Shown: positions 18,912-28,611, counted from the first letter of the stretch. The stretch is DNA of 51,328 nt from Lysobacterales bacterium (GCA_013042835.1 JABDPJ010000011.1:1-51328), one strand, 5' to 3'. Notes: generated from the sequence alone by a model not told the origin. A program made the numbers and translations.

Positions 18912-19942
18912 CACGAGTCCTTGGTCAACTTAGAAAATCGGTCGTTTATCACACTCTCGAATTCAGCAGGCAAGCGTGCCTCTACCGGCATATACCAGGC
19001 GTTCTTCAAGCCGAGCGCGCGGCACTTTACCGCATCCTTCTCTGTCATGATAATGGCTGGCTCTCCCCTAATCGAATCAAAGTCACGGCTGCGGAACGCA
19101 TGGTGATCCGCAAACCTATGCCTCCGGACTTTGAATCCAAGGCCTTCCAGCATCCTAAAAAACCGTTCCGGGTTGCCGATACCCGCTACTGCATGCACTA
19201 TATTTCCGGCATATTTTCTCTGGAATTGGCCTACAGGGTACTCGGTATTGTCATCGAGTGACTTTACTACGCTGGCAAGCAAGGCCATTTCAATAACCTG
19301 TATTGTCGGGGGTTTGTCCCTCCACGTTCCGTTACTGACAACATGATCGACCGTTTCCAGGCGTTCTGCCGGCTCGCGCAATGGTCCCGCGGGCAGCAAA
19401 TGGCCGTTGCCGAGGCCGCGCTCACCATCAATGACACAAAACTCCATGTCCCGTGGCAATGCGGCCCGTTGCAGCCCATCGTCTGAAATAATCAAGTCAA
19501 GATCCATTGCCTGCAATCTCTTTACCGCTTCGGCGCGGTCCGCAGCAACCACGACCGTTACACCGGTCCGTGCAGCCAGCATCACCGGTTCGTCACCGCA
19601 TATCCTGACATCGCTACCAGGTTCTACCACCAGGGTGTCTTTGCTCTGCCTGCCATAGCCGGTTGAGGCGATGCCGGGTTTCAGCTGCATTTCTAGCGCG
19701 AGTTGACACAGTCGAATAACCAACGGGGTTTTGCCACTGCCACCGGCCGTTATATTGCCGACGATAATAACGGCGGCCCTCGAACCGGATTGCGCCGCAG
19801 GGTTTACAGTATCTGTTTCGACTTTTTTCTGCGCACGATGAAAACCGGCGCGATATACGGGTTCCAGTGCGCGCAGAAACCATGGTGGCCTGTCTTCCGC
19901 ATACCAATGCCGCAGGAGCCAGTTTTCAATCCGGGCACGCAT
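18911..19942 (-). CDS. lpxK: Tetraacyldisaccharide 4'-kinase
   Basis: 343-residue inner-membrane-associated kinase adding the 4' phosphate of lipid A. It has an N-terminal hydrophobic/aromatic anchor (IENWLLRHWYAEDRPPWFLR) and the P-loop GNITAGGSGKTPL. RALGLKNAWYMPVEA at the C-terminus is typical. The ATG at 19942 is chosen because it lies 10 bp after the msbA stop, while the longer reading to 19999 runs into msbA. Confidence 0.96.
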   Translation of the reverse strand: MRARIENWLLRHWYAEDRPPWFLRALEPVYRAGFHRAQKKVETDTVNPAAQSGSRAAVIIVGNITAGGSGKTPLVIRLCQLALEMQLKPGIASTGYGRQSKDTLVVEPGSDVRICGDEPVMLAARTGVTVVVAADRAEAVKRLQAMDLDLIISDDGLQRAALPRDMEFCVIDGERGLGNGHLLPAGPLREPAERLETVDHVVSNGTWRDKPPTIQVIEMALLASVVKSLDDNTEYPVGQFQRKYAGNIVHAVAGIGNPERFFRMLEGLGFKVRRHRFADHHAFRSRDFDSIRGEPAIIMTEKDAVKCRALGLKNAWYMPVEARLPAEFESVINDRFSKLTKDS

Positions 19943-19952
19943 GGAATTGAGC

Positions 19953-21704
19953 TTACTGACCCTCAAACTGGGTTTGGTACAATCGCGCATAGGCTTCACC
20001 GAGCGCCAGCAGTTCCTCGTGCGTACCCTGCTCTATCACCCTGCCCTCGCCCAGTACAATGACCTGGTCGGCATTCTCGATTGTCGATAAGCGGTGCGCT
20101 ATGACCAGTGTAGTGCGGCCCTTCATGACCTCTTTTAGGGCATCTTGAATGGCCCGCTCCGACTCCGTATCAAGCGCCGAGGTAGCTTCATCCAAAATCA
20201 ATATCGGTGCATTTTTGAGTAGCGCCCTCGCAATGGCCAGGCGCTGTCGCTGACCTCCGGACAACAACGTGCCGGTCTCACCCAGTATGGTGTCCAGCCC
20301 CTCGGGAAGCTTTTCAATGAACTCCATGGCGTATGCAGCCTCGGCCGCGCGCTTGATCGCCTGCCGGTCAATATCCGCAAGCGCACCATAAGCGATGTTG
20401 CCGGCGATGGTATCGTTAAAGAGAACGACATCCTGACTCACCAGTGCAATCTGTCTGCGCAGATTTGACAACTGGTAATCGGTCAATTCATGTCCGTCCA
20501 GCAGGATGCTGCCTTCGTTGTAGGGATAGAAACGCGGCAGCAATCCGGCCAGCGTGGTTTTTCCGCTGCCACTTTGTCCAACCACGGCAGTCACGCTGCC
20601 GGCGGGAAAGCGCAGGCTGATATCCTCCAGCACGGGCCGGTGGCTGCTGTCGTATTGAAAACTGACGTTCCTGAACTCGACATCACCCTTGACGCGATCA
20701 ATGGCATAGTCACCGCTGTCCCGCTCTTTTTCCGCATCGATGACGACAAAGATACTGTCAGCCGCAGCGATACCCTTTTGCATCTGGGACTGCACATTGG
20801 TGAGCCTCTTCAACGGTGGAATGGTCGCAATCATGGCAAAAAATATGGCGGTAAAGGTACCCGCCGTGATCTCGTTCAACATGGATGGCCGGGTCGCAAC
20901 CAGCATCAGGGTCACCAGGGCGATGCCCGCGGCAAACTGCACAATCGACGAACTGAGCATGTGGGTCGCGACCATCCGCATATGCAAGCGTCTCGTTCTC
21001 TCATTGACGCGCTTAAAGCGGTTTCTTTCGGTTTCTTGACCCAGAAACACCTTGACAACGCGTTGTCCGATCACCGCCTCCTCTGTCACATGCGCCACGT
21101 CACCCATGGAATCCTGGATGTTGCGGCTGATTTTGCGGAATTTACGGCTGATCACAGTCACAACCAGGGCCACCACCGGCACCAGAATCAACAACACCGC
21201 GGTCAGTCGGGCGTTCGTTGTCAGCATCAGCAGGACCAGGTAGATCAGCAGCAGGATGTCGCGGAATGCCGAAATGACGGCCTTGGTCGCGGCGTGGGCA
21301 ACCTGTTCGCTGTTGTATGCGAGTTTTGATATTAACTGGCCGGGCGTGTTCCGGTCATAGAATGTCGCCGGCAACTGCAGGTAGCTGTTGAACAGCTCTT
21401 TGCGAAGGTCGGCCACGACCCGCCTGCCGGTCCACTCCATGCCGTAATTGCCCGCAAAAAAGCCGATGATGCGCAGCAGCACAACGCCCATAACGCCGAC
21501 CGCCAGCCACGTGCCGTAAGCGCCGTCTTTTTCGACAAAGACCCGGTCGATCAGGGGCTCGACAAAACCGATGAAAACGGCCTGCATGCCAGCATCGAGG
21601 CTCACACCGGCGACACCAACGGCAAACATCAGCCAGTATTTCCTGGTGTATCCCCACAGCCGCCTGTATACCGCACCGGGGGTCGAATCAATCGATGCGG
21701 ACAT
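19953..21704 (-). CDS. msbA: Lipid A/LPS flippase ABC transporter MsbA
   Basis: 583-residue half-transporter. Six membrane helices occupy about residues 1-320, with FYDRNTPGQLISKL in the first coupling region. The ATPase domain has Walker A VGQSGSGKTTL, signature LSGGQRQRLAIARAL and Walker B ILILDEATSALD, then the H-loop in VIAHRLSTI. It flips lipid A-core across the inner membrane. Placement between exbBD and lpxK-kdsB is a common gammaproteobacterial order. Confidence 0.97.
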   Translation of the reverse strand: MSASIDSTPGAVYRRLWGYTRKYWLMFAVGVAGVSLDAGMQAVFIGFVEPLIDRVFVEKDGAYGTWLAVGVMGVVLLRIIGFFAGNYGMEWTGRRVVADLRKELFNSYLQLPATFYDRNTPGQLISKLAYNSEQVAHAATKAVISAFRDILLLIYLVLLMLTTNARLTAVLLILVPVVALVVTVISRKFRKISRNIQDSMGDVAHVTEEAVIGQRVVKVFLGQETERNRFKRVNERTRRLHMRMVATHMLSSSIVQFAAGIALVTLMLVATRPSMLNEITAGTFTAIFFAMIATIPPLKRLTNVQSQMQKGIAAADSIFVVIDAEKERDSGDYAIDRVKGDVEFRNVSFQYDSSHRPVLEDISLRFPAGSVTAVVGQSGSGKTTLAGLLPRFYPYNEGSILLDGHELTDYQLSNLRRQIALVSQDVVLFNDTIAGNIAYGALADIDRQAIKRAAEAAYAMEFIEKLPEGLDTILGETGTLLSGGQRQRLAIARALLKNAPILILDEATSALDTESERAIQDALKEVMKGRTTLVIAHRLSTIENADQVIVLGEGRVIEQGTHEELLALGEAYARLYQTQFEGQ

Positions 21705-21707
21705 GCG

Positions 21708-22139
21708 TCAGGGACTCTCTTCTTCAGTAATTCTTTCGGTCGCTATGGACAGACGTGAAAAGCCCAGCTTGGCTGTCACGTCCATGGCGGTAACAACAAA
21801 ATGATGCGGGGTCTGGGCATCCGCTCTCAGTATGACGGGTATTGTGCGATCCTCACCAGCAGCCTCAACCAAGGCGGCTTCAATGGTAGCGGTCCGTCCG
21901 TCCAGCAATTGCCGGTCATTCAGATAGAACTGGCCGCTGCTGTCGATCACCAGCTCAAAACTATCCGGCTGATCCTGGGGCGCGCTGACGTTCGTTGCTT
22001 CGGGCAAATCAACTTTCAGTACAGCCTGACGCTCAAAAGTCGTGCTTACCATGAAGAAGATCAAGAGCAGGAACACTACGTCTATCAGGCCTGTCAGGCT
22101 GATTTCAGGGTCTTCTGCTTGGGCTGCTCTGAGTTGCAT
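21708..22139 (-). CDS. exbD: ExbD/TolR-family energy-transducing protein
   Basis: 143-residue protein with one N-terminal membrane helix containing the conserved proton-path aspartate (ISLTGLIDVVFLLLIFFMVS, D near residue 22) and a periplasmic domain. It works with ExbB to use the proton motive force. It is 3 bp from exbB and 3 bp from msbA. No tonB is adjacent, so the partner could be TonB elsewhere or a Tol-type system. Confidence 0.93.
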   Translation of the reverse strand: MQLRAAQAEDPEISLTGLIDVVFLLLIFFMVSTTFERQAVLKVDLPEATNVSAPQDQPDSFELVIDSSGQFYLNDRQLLDGRTATIEAALVEAAGEDRTIPVILRADAQTPHHFVVTAMDVTAKLGFSRLSIATERITEEESP

Positions 22140-22142
22140 TGG

Positions 22143-22778
22143 TCAGTCCCCAAATGAACCGTGGTTAGCCGGTGCATTACCTCTTTCAATGGCGTCGATC
22201 AGGCTGATCGCTTTCTCTTCCATGGAAATCACGTATTCAGCGACCATGCCGCGGAAAAACCGGTAAAAGAAATAGCTGGGAATTGCCACGGTCAAGCCGG
22301 CGGCGGTAGTGATTAATGCCTGGGAAATGCCGCCTGCCAGAACGTTGGCGTCGCCAACACCACTTATCATGATTGCTGAAAACACCTCGATCATGCCGAT
22401 CACCGTGCCCAACAAGCCGAGTAGCGGTGAAATACCTGCAATGGTACCCAGGGTATTCAGAAAGCGCTCGAGATCATGGACGACATGACGCCCGGTATCT
22501 TCGACCGCTTCCTTGATGACATCCCTGGAGCGCTGGCGGTTGAGCAGCGCAGACGCAAAAATACGGCCTAAAGGCGACTCGGCGCGCAACTGGTTCAAAT
22601 GCCTGCCGTCCAGTTCATGCCGGGCGGCCCAGTCTTCAACCGTGGCGCCCAGGCCTTCCGGCGTCACTTTACTTCTGCGCAACGTCCAGAACCGTTCAAT
22701 GATAATTGCCACTGCCAGTGTCGAACACAGCAGGATGGGCGCCATCAGCCAGCCCCCGGCAATAATGATTTCCAGCAC
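22143..22778 (-). CDS. exbB: ExbB/TolQ/MotA-family proton channel
   Basis: 211-residue three-helix protein. The segment LGTIAGISPLLGLLGTVIGMIEVF and the later ISQALITTAAGLTVAIPSYFFYR are the characteristic channel helices of ExbB. The start is GTG at 22778 behind AAAGGAGTG, a strong ribosome binding site. A possible -10 (TATTAT) lies about 30 bp upstream, and the hairpin array lies beyond that. Confidence 0.93.
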   Translation of the reverse strand: MLEIIIAGGWLMAPILLCSTLAVAIIIERFWTLRRSKVTPEGLGATVEDWAARHELDGRHLNQLRAESPLGRIFASALLNRQRSRDVIKEAVEDTGRHVVHDLERFLNTLGTIAGISPLLGLLGTVIGMIEVFSAIMISGVGDANVLAGGISQALITTAAGLTVAIPSYFFYRFFRGMVAEYVISMEEKAISLIDAIERGNAPANHGSFGD

Positions 22779-22847
22779 GCGGTTTCACTCCTTTGATAAA
22801 TGCTGAACCGAATAATACCTTATTACGTACAGGATTATGTACAGGAT

Positions 22848-23160
22848 GTACGGTACTTCGCGATAGAGCACATGGATGTGCGGCGCGAAGCCTTTCAATT
22901 GGCACGGCACCTACATGTACGGTACTTCGCGATAGAGCACATGGATGTGCGGCGCGAAGAATCTCAATTGGCACGGCGCTAAAATGGACGGTACTTCGCG
23001 ATAGAGCACATGGACAAGGTGAGACCGTGAAAACGGTCGAGAGGGTGGCCTGGGCCATGTGCGGCGCGAAGTCTTTCCAGTTTGCACGGCAATGCGCGTA
23101 TTAGCACATGGACAAGGTGAGACCGTGAAAACGGTCGAGAGGGTGGCCCGGGCCATGTGA
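22848..23160. repeat. Tandem 69-bp hairpin repeat array with expanded-loop copies
   Basis: Three units start at 22848, 22917 and about 22986, with an exact 69-bp period for ACGGTACTTCGCG (22850, 22919, 22988). Each unit has a hairpin: CTTCGCG pairs with CGCGAAG, and inside it GCACAT pairs with ATGTGC. In unit 3 a 43-bp segment (23014-23056), which itself contains a small hairpin (GACCG...CGGTC), sits exactly in the loop. A fourth, partial unit has the same 43 bp at 23112-23154 with one base changed, flanked by CACATGG/CCATGTG. Because 69 is a multiple of three, long readings with repeating peptides cross the array on both strands; they show no family features. The rest of the 22779-23166 gap holds the exbB ribosome binding site. 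Confidence 0.9.
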
Positions 23161-23166
23161 GTATCC

Positions 23167-25491
23167 TCAACGACCAGTTGGACAGCCCGCTTCAGCCGGC
23201 CAGCGCCAAATGGCCTTTCGAACAACCCGGGCGGATTCTGCCATGGAGGTACCGTCCGCCTGTCCGGTTATCCTGATCCCCCCGCAGCCAGCTGTATTGA
23301 AGACTGGAATGCCTTCCCGGGCATAGCGCTTGATCACGTCCGCACGCGGAAAATCGAAACGATTGTTCATACCCGCAGAAATCAAGGCCAATGACGGCCT
23401 GGCCGCCTCAATCAGCGCCTGTGAAGAAGAAGTTGAACTGCCGTGGTGGGGAACGGTAATGATATCGTGAGGTTGCAGCCCCCGCTCAACCAGGCGTTGC
23501 TCCACGGTGCGGCTGATATCACCGCTCAACAGGACGCTCATGCCCACACCATTCACGCTGATAACACAGGAGCTGTTATTTCCCAGGTATGGCAGTCCGC
23601 TGGAGGGGTGCAGTATTTCAAAAGACAGGTTTCCGGCGCGCCAGCCCCGGGGGGCGCGGCAATCCTCGATACCGGCGCGTGGTTTTGGCAGGCTGGCCAG
23701 GAAACGCGCCCCGGGATAGAGTCCGCGCAAGCGGTTCAGCCCGCCGGCATGATCAAGGTCCGCATGGCTTGCGACGACCAGGTCAGGAGCCAGTCCGCTG
23801 GCGTTGATCATTGGCCTGATAGATCCGGCCACCATGTCCCAGCCACCTTCATCTACCCTGCCATTACCCGGGCCCGTGTCATAGACCATCAGGTAGTTCT
23901 GCGTTGACAACAATACAGCCAGGCCCTGTCCCACATCGAGCAGGTCGACCCGGGTTTCGTGCGCACGGGGATTCTGGGGCGATGTCAGCAGCATGGGCAG
24001 CATGAGCAGCGCGCCCAAAAATCTCAGCGGTATTCCTTTGGGTAACAGCACCACAACGGCACCGAGCATTGCCAGCAGTGTGGCGGCCAGGCCCGGTGTT
24101 CGCGTGGTACTGAAGGCCGCAGGCTGGAGCTGCGACAACCATGCCAGCAGCGCAAAGAGCAACTCTGTCACCCAGCCTGCGAAACCAAGCAGCCAACCGG
24201 CCAGCGGACCAGGCAGCCACAGCAGGGGCAGCGAGACAAGGATCAATGGCACGATGATCATGCTGACAACGGGTATGGCCGCCAGGTTGGCCAATAGGCC
24301 GGGAAAGCTGGCCTGCTGAAACCAGTACATACCCAGCGGCGCCATCACGACAGATATGCCGACCTGGGCGAGCAGCATCCGTCGCCAGACCGGCATTTGT
24401 CCCTGCCGTGGCGCGAACAGCATTATCAGAACCGCAACCGCCACAAAGGAAAACCAGAAACCGGCCCTCAGAGGCGCAAATGGATCGACTGCCAGGACCA
24501 GCGCCAGCGCAATCATCCAGGCCGTAAATGGTTGAATGTTACGGCGACTGGCCATCACCATTGTTGCAACGGTCAGCATGAGCAGGGCTCGCTGTGTGGA
24601 TACACCGAAGCCGGATAAGGCGGAGTACATGAGTGCGCCAAGCCACGCACTCAACCACGGCAACGCAAGCGCAAACCGCTGGTTCAGGCCAACACCCGCG
24701 AACAGACCAGCCAGTCTGCCCAGGTAAAATCCCATGACCGCAGCCAGACCGACATGCAGGCCGGAAATAGCCAGCAGGTGACCGGTGCCGGTGGCCCTCA
24801 ATATGTCCCTGTCAGACTCCAGCAAATCCCGCCGGTCAGCAATTGCCAGCGCGGTGAGCATCCTGAGCGCGGGCGCGTGGCCGGCTTTCTCATTGAGTTT
24901 GTCGTACACCGTTTGCCGCCAGTGTTGCGGATCCAACCTTCCCGCAGGAGCCAGCAGGATATTGGACCCATCCTGAACATAAGCCAGTGCGCCAATGCCA
25001 TCGGCAAAGTACCAGCGTTCCGCATCCGACCCGCTGAAATTAATCCGGCCCCGCGCCGCGCGCAGTTCCAATTGCAGGCGCCAGCGCTGACCGGCGCGAA
25101 CCCGAGGCAAAGCGGTCTTTTCCCCTGCCCTGGCGTTTCGGTTCCGGTACCAGTACACACGGATTTTTTTCGGGTAAAGGTCACCTGCCTTAGCAGGAAA
25201 AAACGTGAAACGAACAACATCGTCCGACGCATGTGGAAGGCTGCCAACAATACCCGTGACCGAAACGCTCGTCTTGTTATCCGAGAGTGGCCAGCGTTCT
25301 GCGATGCGCGCATTGATGACAACCGTGGTTAGCATGAAAGCGAGCGGAAAAAGACCGTAAATTCTGAAGCGCGGATTAAGAGCGGTCAGTGAGCTTAACA
25401 ACAGCAGCGCCAGCGCCACGTGCGAAGGCAGTGTGGCGGAGAACAGGAACGGCGAAACTGCTCCCGCTATAAGCAGGCCCCATGCTCTCAA
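23167..25491 (-). CDS. comEC: ComEC/Rec2-family DNA uptake channel
   Basis: 774-residue polytopic protein. It has an N-terminal DUF4131-like region, a central competence domain (GTGHLLAISGLHVGLAA, then many helices) and a C-terminal metallo-beta-lactamase-like domain with VVASHADLDHAGG (HxDxDH) and TVPHHGSSTSSS. ComEC carries single-stranded DNA across the inner membrane during natural transformation. Length is full. It lies 27 bp after lolD. Confidence 0.96.
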   Translation of the reverse strand: MRAWGLLIAGAVSPFLFSATLPSHVALALLLLSSLTALNPRFRIYGLFPLAFMLTTVVINARIAERWPLSDNKTSVSVTGIVGSLPHASDDVVRFTFFPAKAGDLYPKKIRVYWYRNRNARAGEKTALPRVRAGQRWRLQLELRAARGRINFSGSDAERWYFADGIGALAYVQDGSNILLAPAGRLDPQHWRQTVYDKLNEKAGHAPALRMLTALAIADRRDLLESDRDILRATGTGHLLAISGLHVGLAAVMGFYLGRLAGLFAGVGLNQRFALALPWLSAWLGALMYSALSGFGVSTQRALLMLTVATMVMASRRNIQPFTAWMIALALVLAVDPFAPLRAGFWFSFVAVAVLIMLFAPRQGQMPVWRRMLLAQVGISVVMAPLGMYWFQQASFPGLLANLAAIPVVSMIIVPLILVSLPLLWLPGPLAGWLLGFAGWVTELLFALLAWLSQLQPAAFSTTRTPGLAATLLAMLGAVVVLLPKGIPLRFLGALLMLPMLLTSPQNPRAHETRVDLLDVGQGLAVLLSTQNYLMVYDTGPGNGRVDEGGWDMVAGSIRPMINASGLAPDLVVASHADLDHAGGLNRLRGLYPGARFLASLPKPRAGIEDCRAPRGWRAGNLSFEILHPSSGLPYLGNNSSCVISVNGVGMSVLLSGDISRTVEQRLVERGLQPHDIITVPHHGSSTSSSQALIEAARPSLALISAGMNNRFDFPRADVIKRYAREGIPVFNTAGCGGIRITGQADGTSMAESARVVRKAIWRWPAEAGCPTGR

Positions 25492-25518
25492 TGATCCCCC
25501 CTTTCTCAGATTATCCGT

Positions 25519-26208
25519 TCAGAACGCTTGCAAACTCCCCAGGTGCAGTTCAAAACGCTGGTTCATCCTGGCTGCCAGCCCCATATCATGTGTGACCAGT
25601 ATCAGGCTGGTATTCAACTCCGTGTTGAGCTCCAGCAACTGGCTGAACACCTGGTTGGCCGTCCGTTCGTCCAGGTTGCCGGTCGGCTCATCTCCCAGCA
25701 CACAGCCGGGGTTGCCCACCAGCGCCCGCGCTACTGCGGCGCGTTGTCTTTCTCCACCTGACAATTCACCGGGTTTGTGGTCAAGGCGCTGACCCAGGCC
25801 CACTTTTTCCAGCAAATCACTCGCCTGCCTGGTGGCAGTTGAGGCCGGTTTACCACGGATCAGTAACGGCATTGCGACGTTTTCCAGTGCAGTAAACTCG
25901 GGCAGCAGATGATGGAACTGGTAGATGAATCCCAAGCGGGAATTGCGCAGGTCGCTGCGTTCAGAATCACTCATTTCCCACAGTGACTGACCGTCAACCA
26001 GGACCTCACCTTCATCCGGCTTGTCGAGTCCACCAAGGATATGGAGCAAGGTGCTTTTACCGGCCCCCGATGCCCCAACGATGGCCATCGACGTGCCGCC
26101 GGGCACCTGCAGGTTGACATCATTCAACACCTGTACCCTTTTCGAACCCTGCCGAAAGCCGCGGCTGATCCCCTTCGCTTCAATCACCAGGTCGCTGTGC
26201 TTACTCAT
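25519..26208 (-). CDS. lolD: Lipoprotein-releasing system ATPase LolD
   Basis: 229-residue ABC ATPase powering release of outer-membrane lipoproteins. Walker A is VGASGAGKSTLLH, signature LSGGERQRAAVARAL, Walker B CVLGDEPTGNLD. It overlaps the permease gene by 8 bp. The chaperone lolA is elsewhere in the window (37385-38032). Confidence 0.95.
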   Translation of the reverse strand: MSKHSDLVIEAKGISRGFRQGSKRVQVLNDVNLQVPGGTSMAIVGASGAGKSTLLHILGGLDKPDEGEVLVDGQSLWEMSDSERSDLRNSRLGFIYQFHHLLPEFTALENVAMPLLIRGKPASTATRQASDLLEKVGLGQRLDHKPGELSGGERQRAAVARALVGNPGCVLGDEPTGNLDERTANQVFSQLLELNTELNTSLILVTHDMGLAARMNQRFELHLGSLQAF

Positions 26209-27448
26209 AACGCAATGCCTCCGCGGGATCGGTCTTGGAGGCGCGCCACGCGGGATACAGCGTTGACAGCAACGACATGCCCAGGGACATCAAGGCAAAT
26301 GCGATAACATCGGACTGGCGCAAATCAGATGGTAACTCCGTGATGTAATAGATGTCGGACGGGAACAGAGCAAAGCCAAAAATGCGCTCAAGAAACGGCA
26401 CCACCGTCGCGATATTCTGGGCCAGTATAATGCCACCAATCACACCCAGCGCAGTGCCAATGATGCCAATCAGGCTACCTTGAACCACGAACACGCGCAG
26501 GATCGTACCGGCATGCGCGCCCATGGTCTTGAGAATTGCGATGTCGGCCTGCTTGTCCGTCACCACCATCACCAGCATCGAAATAATGTTGAATGCGGCC
26601 ACCGCAATAATCAGCGACAAAATCACCCACATGACAGTCTTTTCGGTACGCACGGCCTGGAACAGGTTGCCGCGTTCCTGGGTCCAGTCCCGTACACGGT
26701 AGGCGCCATCGAGTTGATCTGAGATTTCCCGCGCCACCAGCCAGGCGGAATCGAGGTCCTCCAGTTTGAGCCGGATACCCCCGATGGAGTTGTCCGGCAT
26801 GCGCAATAATCTAGAGGCGTCCTCGATGTGCACCATCGCCAGACCCGTATCATTCTCATGCTCACCGAACTCGAACATACCCACGACGGTAAATCGCCGC
26901 ATCAGCGGACTGGCGCCAAACGGGCTGGCTTTGAGCCTGGGTGCGATGACAGTGACCTTTTCACCCAGCCCAACGCGCAAGCGCACAGCCAGGCCAATTC
27001 CAATCACAATGCCGTACTCACCGGCGCGCAAATCCTCCAGGCTACCGCTGATCATGCTGGTGGAAACATCTGAAACCGTTGCTTCGTAGCTGGGCGATAC
27101 GCCCCGCACCAGTGCCGCACTTGATCCATTGGACTGCAACCATGCGCCGACCTCGATGTAGGGCGCAGAGGCAACCACGTCGTCGCGTTTGTTGACATCG
27201 GTGATGATGTCCCGCCACTCATCCAGCGGCCCGTCAAGTGATTGAATGGTGGCATGAGAAATCGCGCCGAGGATGCGCGCACGCAGTTCTTTTTCAAAAC
27301 CATTCATCACCGAGATCACCGTGATCAATGTGGTCACACCCAGCGCAATTCCCAACATTGAAGTCAGGGAAATAAATGAAATGAAATGATTTTGCCTCTT
27401 GGCCCCAAGGTATCGCAGGCCAATAAAAGCAGAAAGTGGCTTATACAT
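26201..27448 (-). CDS. lolC: Lipoprotein-releasing system permease (LolC/LolE family)
   Basis: 415-residue permease with one N-terminal helix, a large periplasmic domain (about 45-265) and three C-terminal helices (FtsX-like). MYKPLSAFIGLRYLGAKRQNHFISFISLTSMLGIALGV is the family start, so the ATG at 27448 is used rather than one at 27481. Only one permease gene is present beside lolD, which suggests the homodimeric LolF arrangement known in many bacteria outside the enterics; this is inference. It passes lipoproteins to LolA. Confidence 0.92.
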   Translation of the reverse strand: MYKPLSAFIGLRYLGAKRQNHFISFISLTSMLGIALGVTTLITVISVMNGFEKELRARILGAISHATIQSLDGPLDEWRDIITDVNKRDDVVASAPYIEVGAWLQSNGSSAALVRGVSPSYEATVSDVSTSMISGSLEDLRAGEYGIVIGIGLAVRLRVGLGEKVTVIAPRLKASPFGASPLMRRFTVVGMFEFGEHENDTGLAMVHIEDASRLLRMPDNSIGGIRLKLEDLDSAWLVAREISDQLDGAYRVRDWTQERGNLFQAVRTEKTVMWVILSLIIAVAAFNIISMLVMVVTDKQADIAILKTMGAHAGTILRVFVVQGSLIGIIGTALGVIGGIILAQNIATVVPFLERIFGFALFPSDIYYITELPSDLRQSDVIAFALMSLGMSLLSTLYPAWRASKTDPAEALRYE

Positions 27449-27545
27449 GTGCGAATTAGACCATAAACACCCAACGCTCAACCAGTTGAATTTATGATTT
27501 GGTTTGTAGGTAATTGCCGTTCTGGTAAATAAAGCACAGCACGCA

Positions 27546-27645
27546 CCGTCATCCCAGGGCCACGGATGGTAGAACCCGCAAAAAAAGACATGGGCCGGGA
27601 TTCATGGAAAATGTCAGGGAACCCCCGGCTTCGCGGGGATGACGG
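27546..27645. repeat. 100-bp intergenic element with inverted CCGTCATCCC ends
   Basis: The lolC-rluC gap has CCGTCATCCC at 27546-27555 and its exact inverse GGGATGACGG at 27636-27645, with a small hairpin CCCCGG-CTTC-GCGGGG-like stem just inside the right end. This resembles the dispersed GTCATCCC-type palindromic repeats found in many proteobacteria. No gene is visible. Confidence 0.55.
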
Positions 27646-27663
27646 AAGTTGTCGGCACGGGTT

Positions 27664-28596
27664 CTATTCCAGTCCCTGCAGCAAATCGCTTAGATCATTT
27701 GGCAATGGACAACTGACCATTTGCTCATGACCTTTCATGGTCAGAAAACTCACCTGGTGGGCGTGCAGGAAAATTCGTTTGAGGCCCCTTGCCTTCCAGA
27801 ATTTTTGCCTTGACGCGGACGAATACAGTTTGTCACCCGCCAATGGCAAATCCAGGTGGTTGGCATGGACACGGATTTGATGCGTTCTTCCGGTGTGTAA
27901 CTTCGCCTCTGCAAAACTGTAACCGGCAAAAGTCTGCAAACGACGAAAAGTCGTGTGAGCGGGTTTGCCGCCGGGATCAACCCGCATGAACCGTTGCCCT
28001 GAGCGTTCGAATTTACCGATCGGTTCTTGCACTTCGACCAAATCCTGTTGCAGTTGCCCGTCCAGCAGGCACAGGTAACGTTTCTCTATCGAGTTATCCT
28101 GCATTTGCGCACCCAGATATTTCAGGGCATCACCGTTTAACGCCAGCAACATGCAACCACTGGTTTCGCGGTCAAGCCGATGGACCAGGTCCACATTCAG
28201 ATGCGGGCGCAACTTGCGAATGGCATCGATGACACCCCAACTCAGTCCGCTACCGCCATGCACGGCCATACCGGCCGGTTTATCGATCACCATGACGCCA
28301 TCGTCCTCGTAACAGATCGAAGTTTGTAACAACTGCATGACTGCCGGCGGGATGTCACCGGATTTGTTACTGCGGACCGTGGCAGGGGGAATTCGTACCA
28401 TGTCGCCGGACTTGAGGCGCGTTGCCGGTTTTGCCCTGCCCCCGTTGACCCGTACCTGTCCGGTGCGTATAACGCGGTAAATTACCGAACGCGGAACACC
28501 CTTCAGGCGCGCGGCCAGGAAATTGTCCAACCGCTGGCCGTCACGGTCCTTTGTTACCTCGACCTGGCTAACCGCAGAGCTCACCTTTGACACCAT
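27664..28596 (-). CDS. rluC: 23S rRNA pseudouridine synthase RluC
   Basis: 310-residue enzyme with an N-terminal S4 RNA-binding domain (RLDNFLAARLKGVPRSVIYRVIRTGQVRVNG) and a RluA-type catalytic domain with the active-site motif VHRLDRETSGCMLL. GRTHQIRVHANHLDLPLAGD is also typical. RluC modifies U955, U2504 and U2580 in E. coli. It is divergent from rne, exactly as in E. coli, which supports RluC over RluD. Confidence 0.95.
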   Translation of the reverse strand: MVSKVSSAVSQVEVTKDRDGQRLDNFLAARLKGVPRSVIYRVIRTGQVRVNGGRAKPATRLKSGDMVRIPPATVRSNKSGDIPPAVMQLLQTSICYEDDGVMVIDKPAGMAVHGGSGLSWGVIDAIRKLRPHLNVDLVHRLDRETSGCMLLALNGDALKYLGAQMQDNSIEKRYLCLLDGQLQQDLVEVQEPIGKFERSGQRFMRVDPGGKPAHTTFRRLQTFAGYSFAEAKLHTGRTHQIRVHANHLDLPLAGDKLYSSASRQKFWKARGLKRIFLHAHQVSFLTMKGHEQMVSCPLPNDLSDLLQGLE

Positions 28597-28611
28597 GCTA
28601 ACCCCAACTCA

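Noticed and set aside
22696-23104. Open readings with repeating peptides on both strands across the 69-bp array
   Set aside because: They exist only because the repeat period is a multiple of three; they overlap the start of exbB, lack ribosome binding sites and show no protein family features.
22848-23160. Possible CRISPR array
   Set aside because: Units are adjacent 69-bp tandem repeats with no unique spacers, and no cas genes are present.
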